Assembly: GCA_034696485.1 (NCBI GenBank)
Contig: JAQIWT010000363.1
Location: forward strand, 1-22,263
Length of the DNA: 22,263 nucleotides
Direction of reading: 5' to 3'
DNA from: Isohypsibius dastychi
Lineage: Eukaryota; Tardigrada; Eutardigrada; Parachela; Isohypsibiidae
Below the pieces are notes generated by a model. That model searched no databases, had not been told where the DNA came from, and saw nothing but the letters and a program-made list of their open reading frames with translations. The position numbers and the translations under genes were made by a program. Below, piece by piece: positions 1-10,100 of the stretch (position 1 is the stretch's first letter; every line of letters starts with the position of its first letter).

Positions 1-153
1 TAGTTATTGATGTCCCTGCAAAATCGGTTTCCTGTTTCAGTATAAATATTATCGTATATTTAAATGACAGCTCCAGGAGAGGTTTCGATATATTCTATAT
101 TTATTCAAATTCTTCGAACATGAAATTATTCATTTTATATTTATTTAAACTGC

Positions 154-896
154 TTGTGCCGAGCGAAATATTTTATCTTATTCAATCTAAACCAAAATTT
201 GGATATTTTTACTACACTGGATGTGGCCACTCAGTTGTTTATCAATTCTGGGCGAGATCGCGTTGTTGATTTCACCACACCCTACCTGCAGGATGAATAC
301 CGTATCTTGGTCAATACTCAAGGTGGACTAAACAACGTCAACTATTTGGTCGATTCCCGGATCAGCATTTGAAACGTTTCTCAGGGTTCGTTGAAACATC
401 AGTGGTCCGAAAAATTTAAATAAATAGATTCCGGTGATACTGGGCGCTGGGTCCCCCCCCCTCTTCCAACACAGAGTAAATGCAATTGACGCCATTCACC
501 TCCAGTCAAGCTGGTGGTTAAAAATCAGTCCGCAAGTTATGGTATTTGCAGAGTTCCATCGAGCCGAAAATCCAAGCCATCTGGGCCAATATTGTGACAA
601 CGAATGGCTTCGAGAGCAACATAAGTGCGGCGGCGGAGAGAGTTAAAGCTGGAGGATTCGCATACGTCGCTTCGGGTCGCAACGATATACGAGAGGCCAT
701 TGGTACTCTTCAACTGGCACCCGATATCTTATCCGTCAATTACGGGAGCTTTGCTGTGCGAGATTTCGACGCATCTTCTACCCATTACCATTGACTGATG
801 TTTTACAGGTTCACCACGCAGGATCAACTTTCGATAGCATTTGAAGTTCTGAATGAATCGAGGCATATGCAAGGGATACTTTCCAGATATGATTGA
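154..896 (+). pseudogene. Ionotropic glutamate receptor-like fragment (S1 and S2 pieces, no channel)
   Basis: Two coding pieces recall the ligand-binding lobes of ionotropic glutamate/IR receptors. The first (154-372) has the S1-type segment GRDRVVDFTTPYL followed by RILV, like the R-x-x-VVDFT-x-P-Y motif where the glutamate-binding Arg region meets the lobe end. The second (546-755) has KIQAIW, then ERVKAGGFAYVA, resembling the S2 segment with its 'egi-x-rV-x-G-x-yAf' pattern. It can be continued by removing a 66-nt intron (756-821, GTGCGA..GCAG) to reach DQLSIAFEVLNES and a stop at 894-896, in the position of the last S2 helix. Only about 170 nt separate the two pieces and I find no M1, pore loop, M2 or M3 there, nor an M4 after S2. 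The first piece opens at a TTG with no clear initiator. I infer a decayed or internally deleted gene copy whose 5' part may lie outside the window. The family match rests on short motifs. Confidence 0.5.
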
Positions 897-1950
897 GAAT
901 GTGATGTACGGTACTCTACTGCGTACAGTGTTACACATACTTTAAGGTGCAGACTACTAACGTGAGATTAAAAACACTCGACGCTGACTCAATCGACATC
1001 TCATTGAAATGATAATATCAGCTTTTTCGATGCCCGATCTGCATCTCATTAAAATGCCAGTTGTATGGTAGCTGCGTTTTTGGAATACTGATTGAATTAG
1101 AGAGATCTTTGCTCTTCGAGATGAGCAGCTTTATGAACTGGCTGGTGAAATGATGCCAAATGTCAATAACCAAATGTTTACGTGAACGTGGGCAATCCAG
1201 TAACTACTCTATTAGTAGAATTCTGTAGTTTATGAAAATCTAGTGCAAAGGCGCTGTGTCCAGGAAAAAAAGGCTGTTCGATCACAAACGTGTGAAATGG
1301 CCTTAAAATTTCATTTATTGGAATAGAGCAACTCGGTCAAACTAAATCGAAGTAATATCATATGTCCTTAACGGTGCAATTTGGGTCCGACATGAGTCAC
1401 CATAATTCAAAATTTCATGAGACTGAACACAGATTGTAACATGTATTTCTGGTAAGTTGCAGTGACGAAAGGTGAAATCTGTGAAAGGATATCGTTCCGG
1501 CGAAAGAAATTTTGATGTAGCCAAGGCTTGAAACCCCACTTCGTTTCACTGATAACGACTCTATGCTGATTTGATTAGTAGACAGAAACAAAACGTCAGC
1601 AGGTTTGAAGCGCGTCTAAACAAATGAGACTTCACAACAAATGTGACTTGAAGGCATCAAAAGTTTTGTTTGTTGAAAAATGACTGATGGGAGCTACGTG
1701 TCTGATGGGTTCGTCTAACTCAACTTTTCAACTTCTCAGAGTTGTCTTTTCTATGTCAGTCCCATTGCCAGCGGCCTGACAGCATCAAACTCAGAAGCGC
1801 CATCATACACCATTAAGTCTCCTTCACATATCACCATCAAGTCGCTTGTTTTCCGAAGTCACCTCTCAAGAATGTTCCCAGCGAAGTAAACAAGTTGCAG
1901 ACACTCCATCATTCGCTTACGCATGGCCATGGGCATTTCGATATGAGCTG
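897..1950. other. Intergenic stretch, mostly unassigned
   Basis: There is no supported gene between the receptor fragment and the first lectin-like gene. A short open stretch near 1105-1182 reads like protein (IFALRDEQLYELAGEM) but has stops on both sides and no convincing splice partners. The right half contains one copy of a diverged repeat, listed separately. Confidence 0.5.
1160..1563 (+). repeat. Diverged direct repeat, copy A
   Basis: This stretch aligns collinearly by eye with 4165-4562 in the same orientation. Anchors include the 13-nt identical CGACATGAGTCAC (1388-1400 and 4393-4405), CTACTCTA near 1205 and 4225, an A-rich run followed by CTGTTC near 1265 and 4285, and a similar CCACTTCG/CCAACTTCG end. 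Between anchors it is strongly diverged. I see no coding potential shared by both copies and no terminal repeats. It could be an old interspersed repeat or a remnant of the duplication that produced the lectin pair. Confidence 0.45.
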
Positions 1951-1982
1951 TATAAAACCACGAGAAAACTGCAGTCGGTTCA
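1951..1982 (+). promoter_or_regulatory. Core promoter of lectin-like gene 1
   Basis: TATAAAA at 1951-1957 lies about 72 nt before the ATG. It is followed by CACGAGAAAACTGCAGT, which matches the block at the same place before the paralogue (CACCGAGAAAACGCAGTT, 3285-3302). Conservation of TATA plus flank between otherwise diverged upstream regions supports a real core promoter, with transcription probably starting around 1980. Confidence 0.6.
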
Positions 1983-2028
1983 TAAAAAAGTTCCGTCTAG
2001 TGCAGCTGAAACCATTTCCTGATTGAGA

Positions 2029-2644
2029 ATGGAGTCTCCAAACGTTTTCATCATGGTGGTAAGAATTGTCCATTGGCAAAAGGTCATCGTTGCATCTGCC
2101 TTTTCCAGGCTCTCATGGGAGCATTTATTGCGGCAGTAAACTGTGCTGAACCCACACCATCAGATGGTGGCAATATTGTCACGGAAATACCCATCAGATG
2201 GGAATGGAAATTCATGGACGGCGATAAGGAACCAGAGACAGAGACGGACCATGTTCTCAGCAAACTTTTGAAGTGCCCGGTTGGAAAGGTCGTCAAAATC
2301 AACGAAGCAATCTACACTCCCAATTCGAAAACGAAAGAATGCTTGGATTGGGTCCCGAAACTTCTCGACACTGAACGAGCTGCAAGAGTTTGTGACGGAA
2401 ACAAAGAGTGCAATGCCATAGCAGATATCTCCGACAAATCGACGCCACGTTGTGATGGTTGGGTCTACAAAACCACACACACTTGCGTTCCTGGTAAGAA
2501 TGGAGATGATTAAGAATATTAAAAAGAGTACCAGTAATGATGTCGTCACTTGTGTTTCTAGAGGGAAGCATCACAACTGCTCAACCTGCAATCTTACGCC
2601 CCGGGAAACAACGCGCTGGATTCCGTAATCCACTAGGCAACTGA
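2029..2644 (+). CDS. Secreted SUEL-lectin-like protein, copy 1
   Basis: Three exons: 2029-2058, 2109-2493 and 2562-2644. Donors are GTAAGA and GTAAGA, acceptors TTCCAG and TTCTAG, and intron phases 0 and 1. The product is 165 aa. Residues 1-22 form a hydrophobic signal peptide ending near VNC-AEP, so the protein should be secreted. The core has six cysteines (66, 88, 105, 111, 125, 136) in the order CPVGKVVKINEAIY ... VCDGNKEC ... RCDGWVYKTTHTC. This resembles the SUEL galactose/rhamnose-binding lectin fold (CPxGxVIxIxxAxY ... CnGkxxC ... PCxGtyKyLxVxYxC). The usual first Cys of that domain and the YGR motif are missing, so sugar binding is uncertain. The short basic tail after the domain differs from that of the paralogue 0.7 kb downstream. 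The start was chosen because it gives a signal peptide after splicing, as in copy 2. Confidence 0.7.
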
Positions 2645-3278
2645 TGCATCTTTGCGACTTAAACCGTCATTATACGGAGAAAAACATGCTATGCTTTTCC
2701 ATCTCAAAAACATGTTTTTTTTACTGTCGGATAGAGTCTTAAGGTTTTTAAGCACGAACAGTGCAGTGAATTCAAAAAGAATTGCGCCGCTTCGTTGAAG
2801 TGTGGTGATAATCAATAAAAGATTCTACATAAGCCTTCGTATACAGTACTACTTGCAAATATGCGAAGATAAAGAGCTTATACCTTATCGTTCCGCCCGC
2901 TTCAGTGCTCACCAGAGAAAGGTCCTGGTACACTGTAATATGTTTAAAGTGTTGAGTTCACTGTGGTCAAGTATCTAGGTATCCAGTCTAGTTTTAGCCT
3001 TGAATTTATCATAACGTCAATGACAGCCGAGACTGCGACATCGCTTTTTGGTAATCAGACATGCACCCAAGCTCTGCGAATCGATCAGATACGTGGACAG
3101 CCAACCTGTATTGGCGAAGAGGCCAGATGCACAACACTATGTTGCACTGCAACTTCGAAGTTGGTTCTGACTCATTGAAATATCGCTGAAAGAAATCTAG
3201 AAACACACCAGCAATTTCCGCGGAAGGAAGTTCTCATTCAATGTTCACTTTTAGCCCCTGGCACCAGACTTTCGGCGC
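2645..3278. other. 3' UTR of copy 1 and spacer between the lectin-like genes
   Basis: After the poly(A) signal nothing can be assigned. An open stretch at 2963-3178 contains several cysteines but lacks the CPxGKVVKI and CDGWVYKTTHTC signatures, so it is not a third lectin copy. No repeat copy is visible here. Confidence 0.5.
2814..2819 (+). terminator. Polyadenylation signal of lectin-like gene 1
   Basis: Canonical AATAAA 170 nt after the stop codon of copy 1, followed by AAGATTC. It is the only AATAAA between the two lectin-like genes on this strand that I noticed, and implies a 3' UTR of roughly 190 nt. Confidence 0.5.
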
Positions 3279-3305
3279 CATAAAACACCGAGAAAACGCA
3301 GTTCA
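3279..3305 (+). promoter_or_regulatory. Core promoter of lectin-like gene 2
   Basis: CATAAAACACCGAGAAAACG aligns with the TATA block of copy 1 (TATAAAACCACGAGAAAACT). It lies about 50 nt before the ATG at 3332. The T-to-C change makes a weaker TATA element than in copy 1. Confidence 0.5.
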
Positions 3306-3331
3306 AGGTGCAAAACAACTTCTCTTCGAAA

Positions 3332-3906
3332 ATGGCTTCAGCGACTCATTTCTATCTGCTTGTAAATACTTCTTACTTTACCGATTCGCCAGTAATTTCA
3401 TACTTACTGTTCACAGGGTCTCCTTGTTCTCGGACTGTTCGTGGCAGTAGCGGAATGCGCATCTCCTGTTCCAGAGGACCATTCCAACATTGTCACCGAG
3501 ATTCCAATCAGGTGGGAATGGATGTTTGATGATGGGAACATTCAATCAGTGGAGGGAGAAAGTCGATTCAGACTCTTATCATGCCCAGCTGGAAAAGTTG
3601 TCAAGATCATCGAAGCAATCTACATCCCCAACCAGAAAACGCAGGAGTGCTTAGATTGGGCCACGAAACTAGTCGACACGGTGCGAGCTGGACGTGTTTG
3701 CAACGGAAATAAGCAATGCAATGCTGTGGCCGCTTTTCAAAAGTCTACGGCTCGATGCGATGGTTGGGTCTACAAAACAACACACACATGTGTTCCAGGT
3801 GAGAAAGTTGTTACTTTGACATGGTTTACTGTAATTTGATAGAAGAACTTCTCTGTTTGCAGAAGGAAGCATCATTCCCATAAAACCTGAAATTCTTCGG
3901 TCATAA
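3332..3906 (+). CDS. Secreted SUEL-lectin-like protein, copy 2
   Basis: Three exons: 3332-3361, 3417-3798 and 3863-3906. Donors are GTAAAT and GTGAGA, acceptors TCACAG and TTGCAG, with the same intron phases (0, 1) and positions as copy 1. The product is 151 aa. Residues 1-24 are a strong signal peptide (LLGLLVLGLFVAVAEC). The mature part keeps all six domain cysteines (66, 88, 105, 111, 124, 135) and long identical blocks with copy 1, such as NIVTEIPIRWEW and CDGWVYKTTHTCVP, while the first exon and the C-terminal tail have diverged. This is a tandem duplicate of the gene at 2029-2644. Family knowledge suggests an extracellular carbohydrate-binding protein, for example in immunity, mucus or matrix; nothing in the sequence shows the ligand. 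No clear AATAAA follows, although TAAATAA overlaps the stop. Confidence 0.7.
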
Positions 3907-4758
3907 ATAACCTCACCTCATTTACAGACAGTGCTCGGGGGCCTGTTCTCTCATTTCTTTCGTTTTCTTCGTGGCAAGTGTTTGTCCGTTATTCAGCTGT
4001 CCTCCAGATATTTGTACCAGGTTCCATGTCATTAAATTCAACGTTGTAGGAACCTCAGTAACGTAAAGGCTATTCACCTCGTGAAACGTGATTCGGTATG
4101 AGAATTAACCAGAGTAGCTTGAGAGACAGCGAATCTGGATTTCTAGGCTCAAAAATTTTAGGAAGTGACCAAACCGCCATTGATTCGTTTGTGTGAGTAA
4201 CCGTTGCGGACAGGACGTGGTAGCTACTCTACTGTGAATGGCGATAATTCAACAATGAGCCACTTTACTCAGAGAACGCAAAAAAACTGTTCAGGCGTTC
4301 CTAGAAGTGAACAGATAATTTATTATGCGATCAGTTCCGTGATTCTTTATCAAAACTACCAGGTATACGTTTTTCATGAGGAAATTCGAGTGCGACATGA
4401 GTCACTGCAATTTCAGACTCGAAACAAACTGAATTGTATCCTGTACTGCTGGCCAATGTAACTTGCAACTGACAAATCAAAGTAAAGGTCATCATATGAT
4501 AACGGTGGTGATTAATGGTAACTGAGATTTGACTCCAACTTCGCTAACTATCATACTGGTTCTGTGAAGAATGACGAGAAGAGGGAAGGTACGCCGGCGA
4601 CAAACAAGGCATATTTAAATCCTAAATCATTTTCGTGACTTAAGTTATCGAACAGATATATCTACATGCATCCCTTAAGGTAATCCATCCCTGAAAAGAA
4701 TGAATTTCAGAATAACAGTACATCCACAATGAAGTATAACCACACAACTCAAAATGAG
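3907..4758. other. Intergenic stretch between lectin pair and GPCR
   Basis: This holds the 3' end of lectin-like copy 2, repeat copy B, and the 3' flank of the minus-strand GPCR. I see no supported gene. An open stretch at 4204-4461 lies inside the repeat and is not conserved as protein in repeat copy A. Confidence 0.5.
4165..4562 (+). repeat. Diverged direct repeat, copy B
   Basis: Collinear partner of the repeat at 1160-1563, with the same orientation and spacing of anchors (about 60 nt from CTACTCTA to the A-run and about 170-190 nt to CGACATGAGTCAC). The 13-nt anchor contains TGAGTCA, an AP-1-like site, in both copies. The two copies bracket the lectin-like tandem pair. Confidence 0.45.
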
Positions 4759-5989
4759 TCAAAGATTAGTCTGAGCAACATTTTTTCCAATCCGGCAGGT
4801 GTTAGTCTTTGTTTCCTTCGTAGTTGTAGGTGAGCAGCAAAGGAGCTCTCGAATCTGTCGCCGGAACGTTGAGCTAAAACCAAGATAGAGCAGGAAATCC
4901 AGAGAGTAGTTCGCTCTGCTCATCACCGAGCAGATATTCTCCATATTCGCCAAAATCCTTGCTGGAATATAGCCCTTTGGCAAAGTGTATGCCAACAAAT
5001 CATCAATCGTTGTTGGGAGCTGAGTAAATAGAAATAGAAAACTCGATCCAAGAAGAATTATTTCCGACCGCCCAAATGATGACCGGTCGTTTCCAGAAGC
5101 TCTGGCTGATTGCCTTTTGATGATGAGAATCCAAACATTAGCGCAGAATAGGGTCACAGAGATGGCAAGCTGGAGCGCAAACTGTAAACCGTATGTGATC
5201 TTAAAAACTCCAACAACGTAGGATTTGAAACTTACACGTCCCGCATGGTCGACTCTGAACCATTCTTCCATCCAGAGGGGTTTAACAAAGTCGGTCAGAT
5301 GGCGACCGCATTCAAGACTCATATTTCCATGAGTGTAAATATAATACCGCTGAACCAGATACTGCGTTCGCTGGAGATGACCAAAAATAATCGCTGCCAA
5401 AACTAAAAGTACAGCCCATGTGGATTTCTTAGCAACACCATTGTGTTTGAATAACCCTCTGCATGCCATCAGTCGTTCCAAAGAGAGGAAAAGTAGAATT
5501 CTATTCAATAGAATTCATCAGTTTAGGCTACCGGGTAGTGTAATGTGTATCGGGTCACCCACATGTCCGAACTCTGTCCGAAGCTATAACCTAGCCAAGT
5601 TATAACCACCAGCATTATGTAATTATCCGGGTAGGTCACTTCGGGGATACCGATATAAAAGGCGAAGGTTGTCAGGTATTTCGGTAAAACCAAACACCTG
5701 TAAAATTATTCTCGTAATTTTATCTTGGATAGGGTGATTCAGAATCGTAGACTTACGAGGAGATGCCATCGCAGAGAGCCATGTTGAAAATGAAGACATC
5801 CTTGACATGAAACTTGCCAGCTCGAATGATAGAAGCACCAGTCAAGGCATTCCCGATGATGCCAATTATAAAAAATATGGGAAATAGGACAACAGCTAAA
5901 TAGTTCAAATGGCTACGATTGCAGCACACCGCCGCATCACAAATCAAGACGCCAGTAAGGTTCGACATGTTGACTAAATGACTGATCAT
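4759..5989 (-). CDS. Class A (rhodopsin-like) GPCR, peptide-receptor-like orphan
   Basis: Three exons: 5989-5757, 5697-5563 and 5500-4759. Donors are GTAAGT and GTGGGT, acceptors TTACAG and GAATAG, and both introns are in phase 2. The product is 369 aa. The N-terminus has glycosylation sequons (NMS, NLT, NRS). Seven hydrophobic segments can be followed. TM1 has GIIGN (N47), TM2 has ALCD (D74), TM3 ends in SLERL (ERL at 131-133 in place of DRY), TM4 starts STWAV, TM6 has FTQLP and TM7 has DFLLY, an NPxxY variant of the kind seen in FMRFamide-receptor-like GPCRs. There is no Cys at the usual top of TM3, although a Cys sits in loop 2, so the standard disulphide seems absent. Intracellular loop 3 is short and basic. 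I infer a plasma-membrane neuropeptide-type receptor with unknown ligand. A second Met at residue 8 is an alternative start. Confidence 0.8.
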
Positions 5990-6017
5990 TTGATCATCTC
6001 TACATGACTGATCATTT
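5978..6017. repeat. Short direct repeat over the GPCR start
   Basis: ATGACTGATCATTT occurs at 5978-5991 and again at 6004-6017. A further TGATCA lies between, giving three TGATCA palindromes in 40 nt. One copy overlaps the GPCR initiation codon on the minus strand. It may be a local slippage duplication in the 5' UTR or a binding-site cluster. Confidence 0.6.
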
Positions 6018-7162
6018 CATGAACGAACTTCAGTCTACACGGGTCTCGGAAAACACGTAAATATATTTATCGGGGTCGCCTGTATCGCAGTAAATAAACA
6101 TGGATGCATTCTCTCGTCTTCTTTCTTCGGGATGGGCCGTCAATCGCAATATTCGCCCAGCTATCACAAATGCATGTCAACAAAGCATGTGGTCTTTCAA
6201 CCAAACTAATCTCTCGATATCTTCTCCAACGGTAACACAACGTTTAAACATGAACATCAATTTCCATAACTCTACAAAGGACATGTATGTGTTTCGCATC
6301 TCGGTGTTACGCGAACTGAATAGATTTATACACCGTACCCGAGCGCTTCAGTTGATCCAGTGGTCATCCCGATAACGTACATTTGGGGTCACTACAATCT
6401 GCTTCATTATCCAGGTAAAACGTTCTGGTGTTTATCAAAATGATGAAGGTTCAGGCCAAGAAACCCAGTTTCTGGTCACCCATGTTTCTCCTACCCATTT
6501 TTCGGTCTCTGGATTTCTGGAATCATAATTTCCAAATCAAAACATGTTGATTCTTCGCTCAGCCTTACAAAGTACTTCGTAAACAGTCTGTGATTAGTTG
6601 ATGCGCCTCCTTGCTGCTGAACTTCCCGCTGAGATAGAATTCCCAAATCTTCTATCATAGAATCTCAATTCATTTGCAACCAGTTCCCAAATTCATCTCT
6701 CGTCCCGCTCATGGCTCATAAGGGTTAGCGACATCCTGTGATACGCGGATCCTTTCGGACAGATAATCCGGAGCACGCAGCCAAATTGCTACTTCGACCC
6801 CGAAAAAATTCACTTCAATTCTCGTTCTTCACGAAATCTTGATATTTATATTTGGCGAGTGATGGATTCGAACAATCCTGTTAAAGTTTCATGACCACAA
6901 CTGACACACACAGAAAGAAGAATCCGACGCAACATCAATTAAACAAACAAATGATAAAACTAAAAACGCGACATTTCCCGCTTGTGGAGTTAAAGATAAA
7001 ACAAAAACTGAAAAAATGAGGCAACAAAGTGAATTAGAAAAATATGCGACCAATCAATCATATACCACCAATCAAACAACAAATCGCAAAGTTGCCGAAA
7101 TTTAATTAAAAGGATACAAAACAACTTCCGGTTGAAGGAACCGAGCCGGAATTTCAACTCCG
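5990..7162. other. Divergent intergenic region between GPCR and the HBP1 3' end
   Basis: No supported gene. An ATG-initiated open frame at 6100-6375 (+, 91 codons) starts about 110 nt from the GPCR start in divergent orientation. It shows no domain, and an open frame of this length is expected by chance. The region from 6900 to 7160 is AT-rich and probably carries the 3' UTR of the minus-strand HBP1 gene, although I see no canonical AATAAA on that strand. Confidence 0.5.
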
Positions 7163-10100
7163 TCAAACCGCCTCCGCTTTGACTAAAATAAAAAGAACAA
7201 AATGTTATCAGAGGAGAGAAAAAAGATTTGCTAATAAGGAATGCTTACTTTGAAGAAAAACCGAATTTTCTGGATTAGTCGGTTCATTGACTTGCTCAAA
7301 ATTTGGTTCAGCGGGATTCGGGGCGAGAGGAGTTTGGTGGTCATTTGGTGAGTCGACCACAATTAACTGGGCTTCCGAGTCAGATCGGCTTCTTGAACGA
7401 CGTTTCCAGCAATCCGGATTCTTCTCTTTATACATTTCAGCGAGATTCTTAGCTTCGTCGGTGAATTTCTGTCGCTCATCGGAATCGAGACCTTTCCAGT
7501 GATCCCCAAGAAGACAGCTGATTGCTCTGTGGAAAATAAAAGAGGTTGTTAAAAAAATCGACAGAAAACTGTCGTTTCTAGTCTGGTCATAAAAACAAAT
7601 CCCAACTCGGAAATGAGAAAATTTAGAAAAACATGAGCAGTCCAGAAAAATCTGAATAAAATTGTTATTGGTCCGTTACCTGTTATCTCGACCGGGGAAG
7701 CGTTGAGTATAGAGAACTCGATATCGCTGAGCGAAAAGCATGAAAGCGTTCATCGGTCGTTTGGCTTTATCATCTTTCTTCTCCTTTTTCTCCTTCTTGA
7801 TTCGAGGCTTAACTTCACGGGGAGTACTTGACTGCATCACACTGGGCATTGTCCAACCCGATCGTGGATCATGAAGGCCCAGCGAATCCATCGACATGGC
7901 TCGACGATTCTAAAATTGAGAATTATCGTTAGGAAAGTCGGGAAAAAAGCACAGATCGAATCTGAACAAAAAGATCCATCAACATGAATTCTAATCAAAA
8001 TGGGAAAAAATGGGTAACTTTCTAATAATTCAACTCGTATTTCATTCTCGTAGTCCTTAAATTTTCTGGAAAGTTACTGGGTAGTACCCGAATATTCCAG
8101 TCGGCGAGAAGGTTACTTCCGGCGTCAAAATTATGCCATCCCATCTCGACTCTTTCCGGTGGGTTTGTCGTGAGATTGTCTCCCGTTTTCAAATGATGGC
8201 ATTGCAGTCCATACATTTCTCGGGTTGTGTGAGGATCAAGTGATACCCATCCTTTTTGGAATTCGTAGAAAGGATGAGAAGGCGAACAAACAGCTTTGAT
8301 ATGGATGGCATCTTTGTCGACTGTCCGATTTTGGTCGATGGCTTTGAAGGTCAGTTCCACCGTGTTTCCGTTCTGATCAGATTCACCTTTCACTGTGTTG
8401 ATCAGATGAAGTCCCTGGATGTGACTGAAAAAACATAAAATATGGTCAATATATAAATTCGAGCGAAATCGGCTTAGTTACTGAGGTTGGAAAACATGGA
8501 ACAATAATCAGTGGTGTTCTTGAAAACGGAAAGAAAACCAAAGAATCTTACCAATCATAAAATCTTCACCTCATTCCCATGGTTATCTCAAATCAAATAC
8601 CTCAAAATCATCATTGAACAGTTTCAAGCAGAATAAAGTCTGAAATCGAGCTTGAAAAACAGGTGAACTAAAATAATTCTGCCTGAAATAGTTGAGGTAG
8701 ACTGTAGACTGCGGCAAATATTCAGAAAGTGACAGTAATTTACAAGATGTAGTTCAGAAAGAAAACTACTGACTCATTTACTAACAAATTCAAAACAAAT
8801 GCATAAGTATTCGGGAAAATGAAAACGCTATAGGAACACAACTATTTTCAGCAGTTTTTTTTTCATTTTTATCAAATGCACAAATTCGGTAACCTGCAAT
8901 TACGAAGGAGCCTCAACAGAAATACACTGGTGAATTTCGGAATCAAAATTATTCACAAAAACATGTGTAAGCTTTCGGGAAAGCATAGCCAAGTTTCTAA
9001 TAATATTTCAAACTTAATGCTCAGATTTATCTTACTCTTGTAGATTGATGTTATTATCCCGGTAATCCTCAACCGATCTCCATTCGCCTTGACTTGGCGA
9101 ATCTTCCGCGCATAACAGCTTGATCCGAGTTCCTAATAACGAAAAACAAATTTGAAAACCATTTTCCCATTAGTTACGTCGACATCTCGTCAAAAAAGTG
9201 CCACGAAAAATAATGTCCCTTTATTTGTGAGAAGTACAAACCTGGGAAGAAACAAAGAAATGCAAAGTTGAGTGGCGAATAAAGAGGTCCATCAACAGAT
9301 CCGTAACCGGAAGAGGGAATAGCTGGAGTAAGTGGTCCTTCATAAATATATCTCATTGCATTGCTAAGATTGTGCTGTTGTTCCTGGAAATGGTGATATT
9401 GCGCTGAGAGGAGCGGACTTGGGAGAGGTGCGGAGCTCAACGTCGGACTAATCAACCCAGCAGACATGCCTTCAAAAACAAACAGCTAGTACTAGCAAAA
9501 AAGTGAAAAAACCGTCGATTTCTTACTCATCATATTCTGGAACTGCGCAGCTTCCGCCGAGAAGTTGTTTATAGAAGAGTCGATACTGATTGGTGGTGGT
9601 TTTCGCTTTTTCTTCGGCGGAGAAGTCTTGCTGTTATTGTGACCATTCATATTCATCACAGGACTCGCATTCTCGTTCTTCACAATTCCGCTCGCCGAAC
9701 TTGACGGAATCCTTGAAGACAACCCGGAAGTCCCAGAAGCACAATTCAGATTCTGATGGTTGTTGGGAGTTGAATGGGCAGATGGAGAATTGAGCGAATG
9801 CGCAAATGGCATGCTGGGCAGCGGAGTTGCAAAGGACTGCATTGCGAATGGACCGGACCAAGGAAACGGCGAGAATGGGCTTCTGAAACAATATAAATAA
9901 TAAGCCAACCGGTAAAACTGGAATGAATTCAAGTTGCCCAAACAACCCAAAATAACTTCCGTTTAGAATTATATAAAACAAAACACATAAACGTTATAAG
10001 TTAGACGTCATAAAATAAACACCCAGTTCACAACCTGGACCAGATATCGCTTTTCAAATTCGCTGGTTCGATTCAATATCAGCAACATCAACGCAAAACT

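Noticed and set aside
2963-3178. Cysteine-containing open frame between the lectin-like genes, as a possible third copy
   Set aside because: It lacks all signature blocks of the family and has no matching promoter or exon layout.
5501-5562. Apparent frameshift between GPCR exons 2 and 3
   Set aside because: Using the donor GTGGGT at 5562 instead of GTGACC four bases further on restores frame (phase 2) and a continuous TM3.
6845-6900. Minus-strand TTCGAATC with a partial stem, like a tRNA T-arm and acceptor end
   Set aside because: The T-stem has a mismatch and no matching 5' acceptor strand, D-arm or anticodon arm is found upstream at the right distance.
10055-10085. GGTTCGATTC resembling a tRNA B box on the plus strand
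   Set aside because: No cloverleaf can be drawn around it and it lies within HBP1 intron 2.
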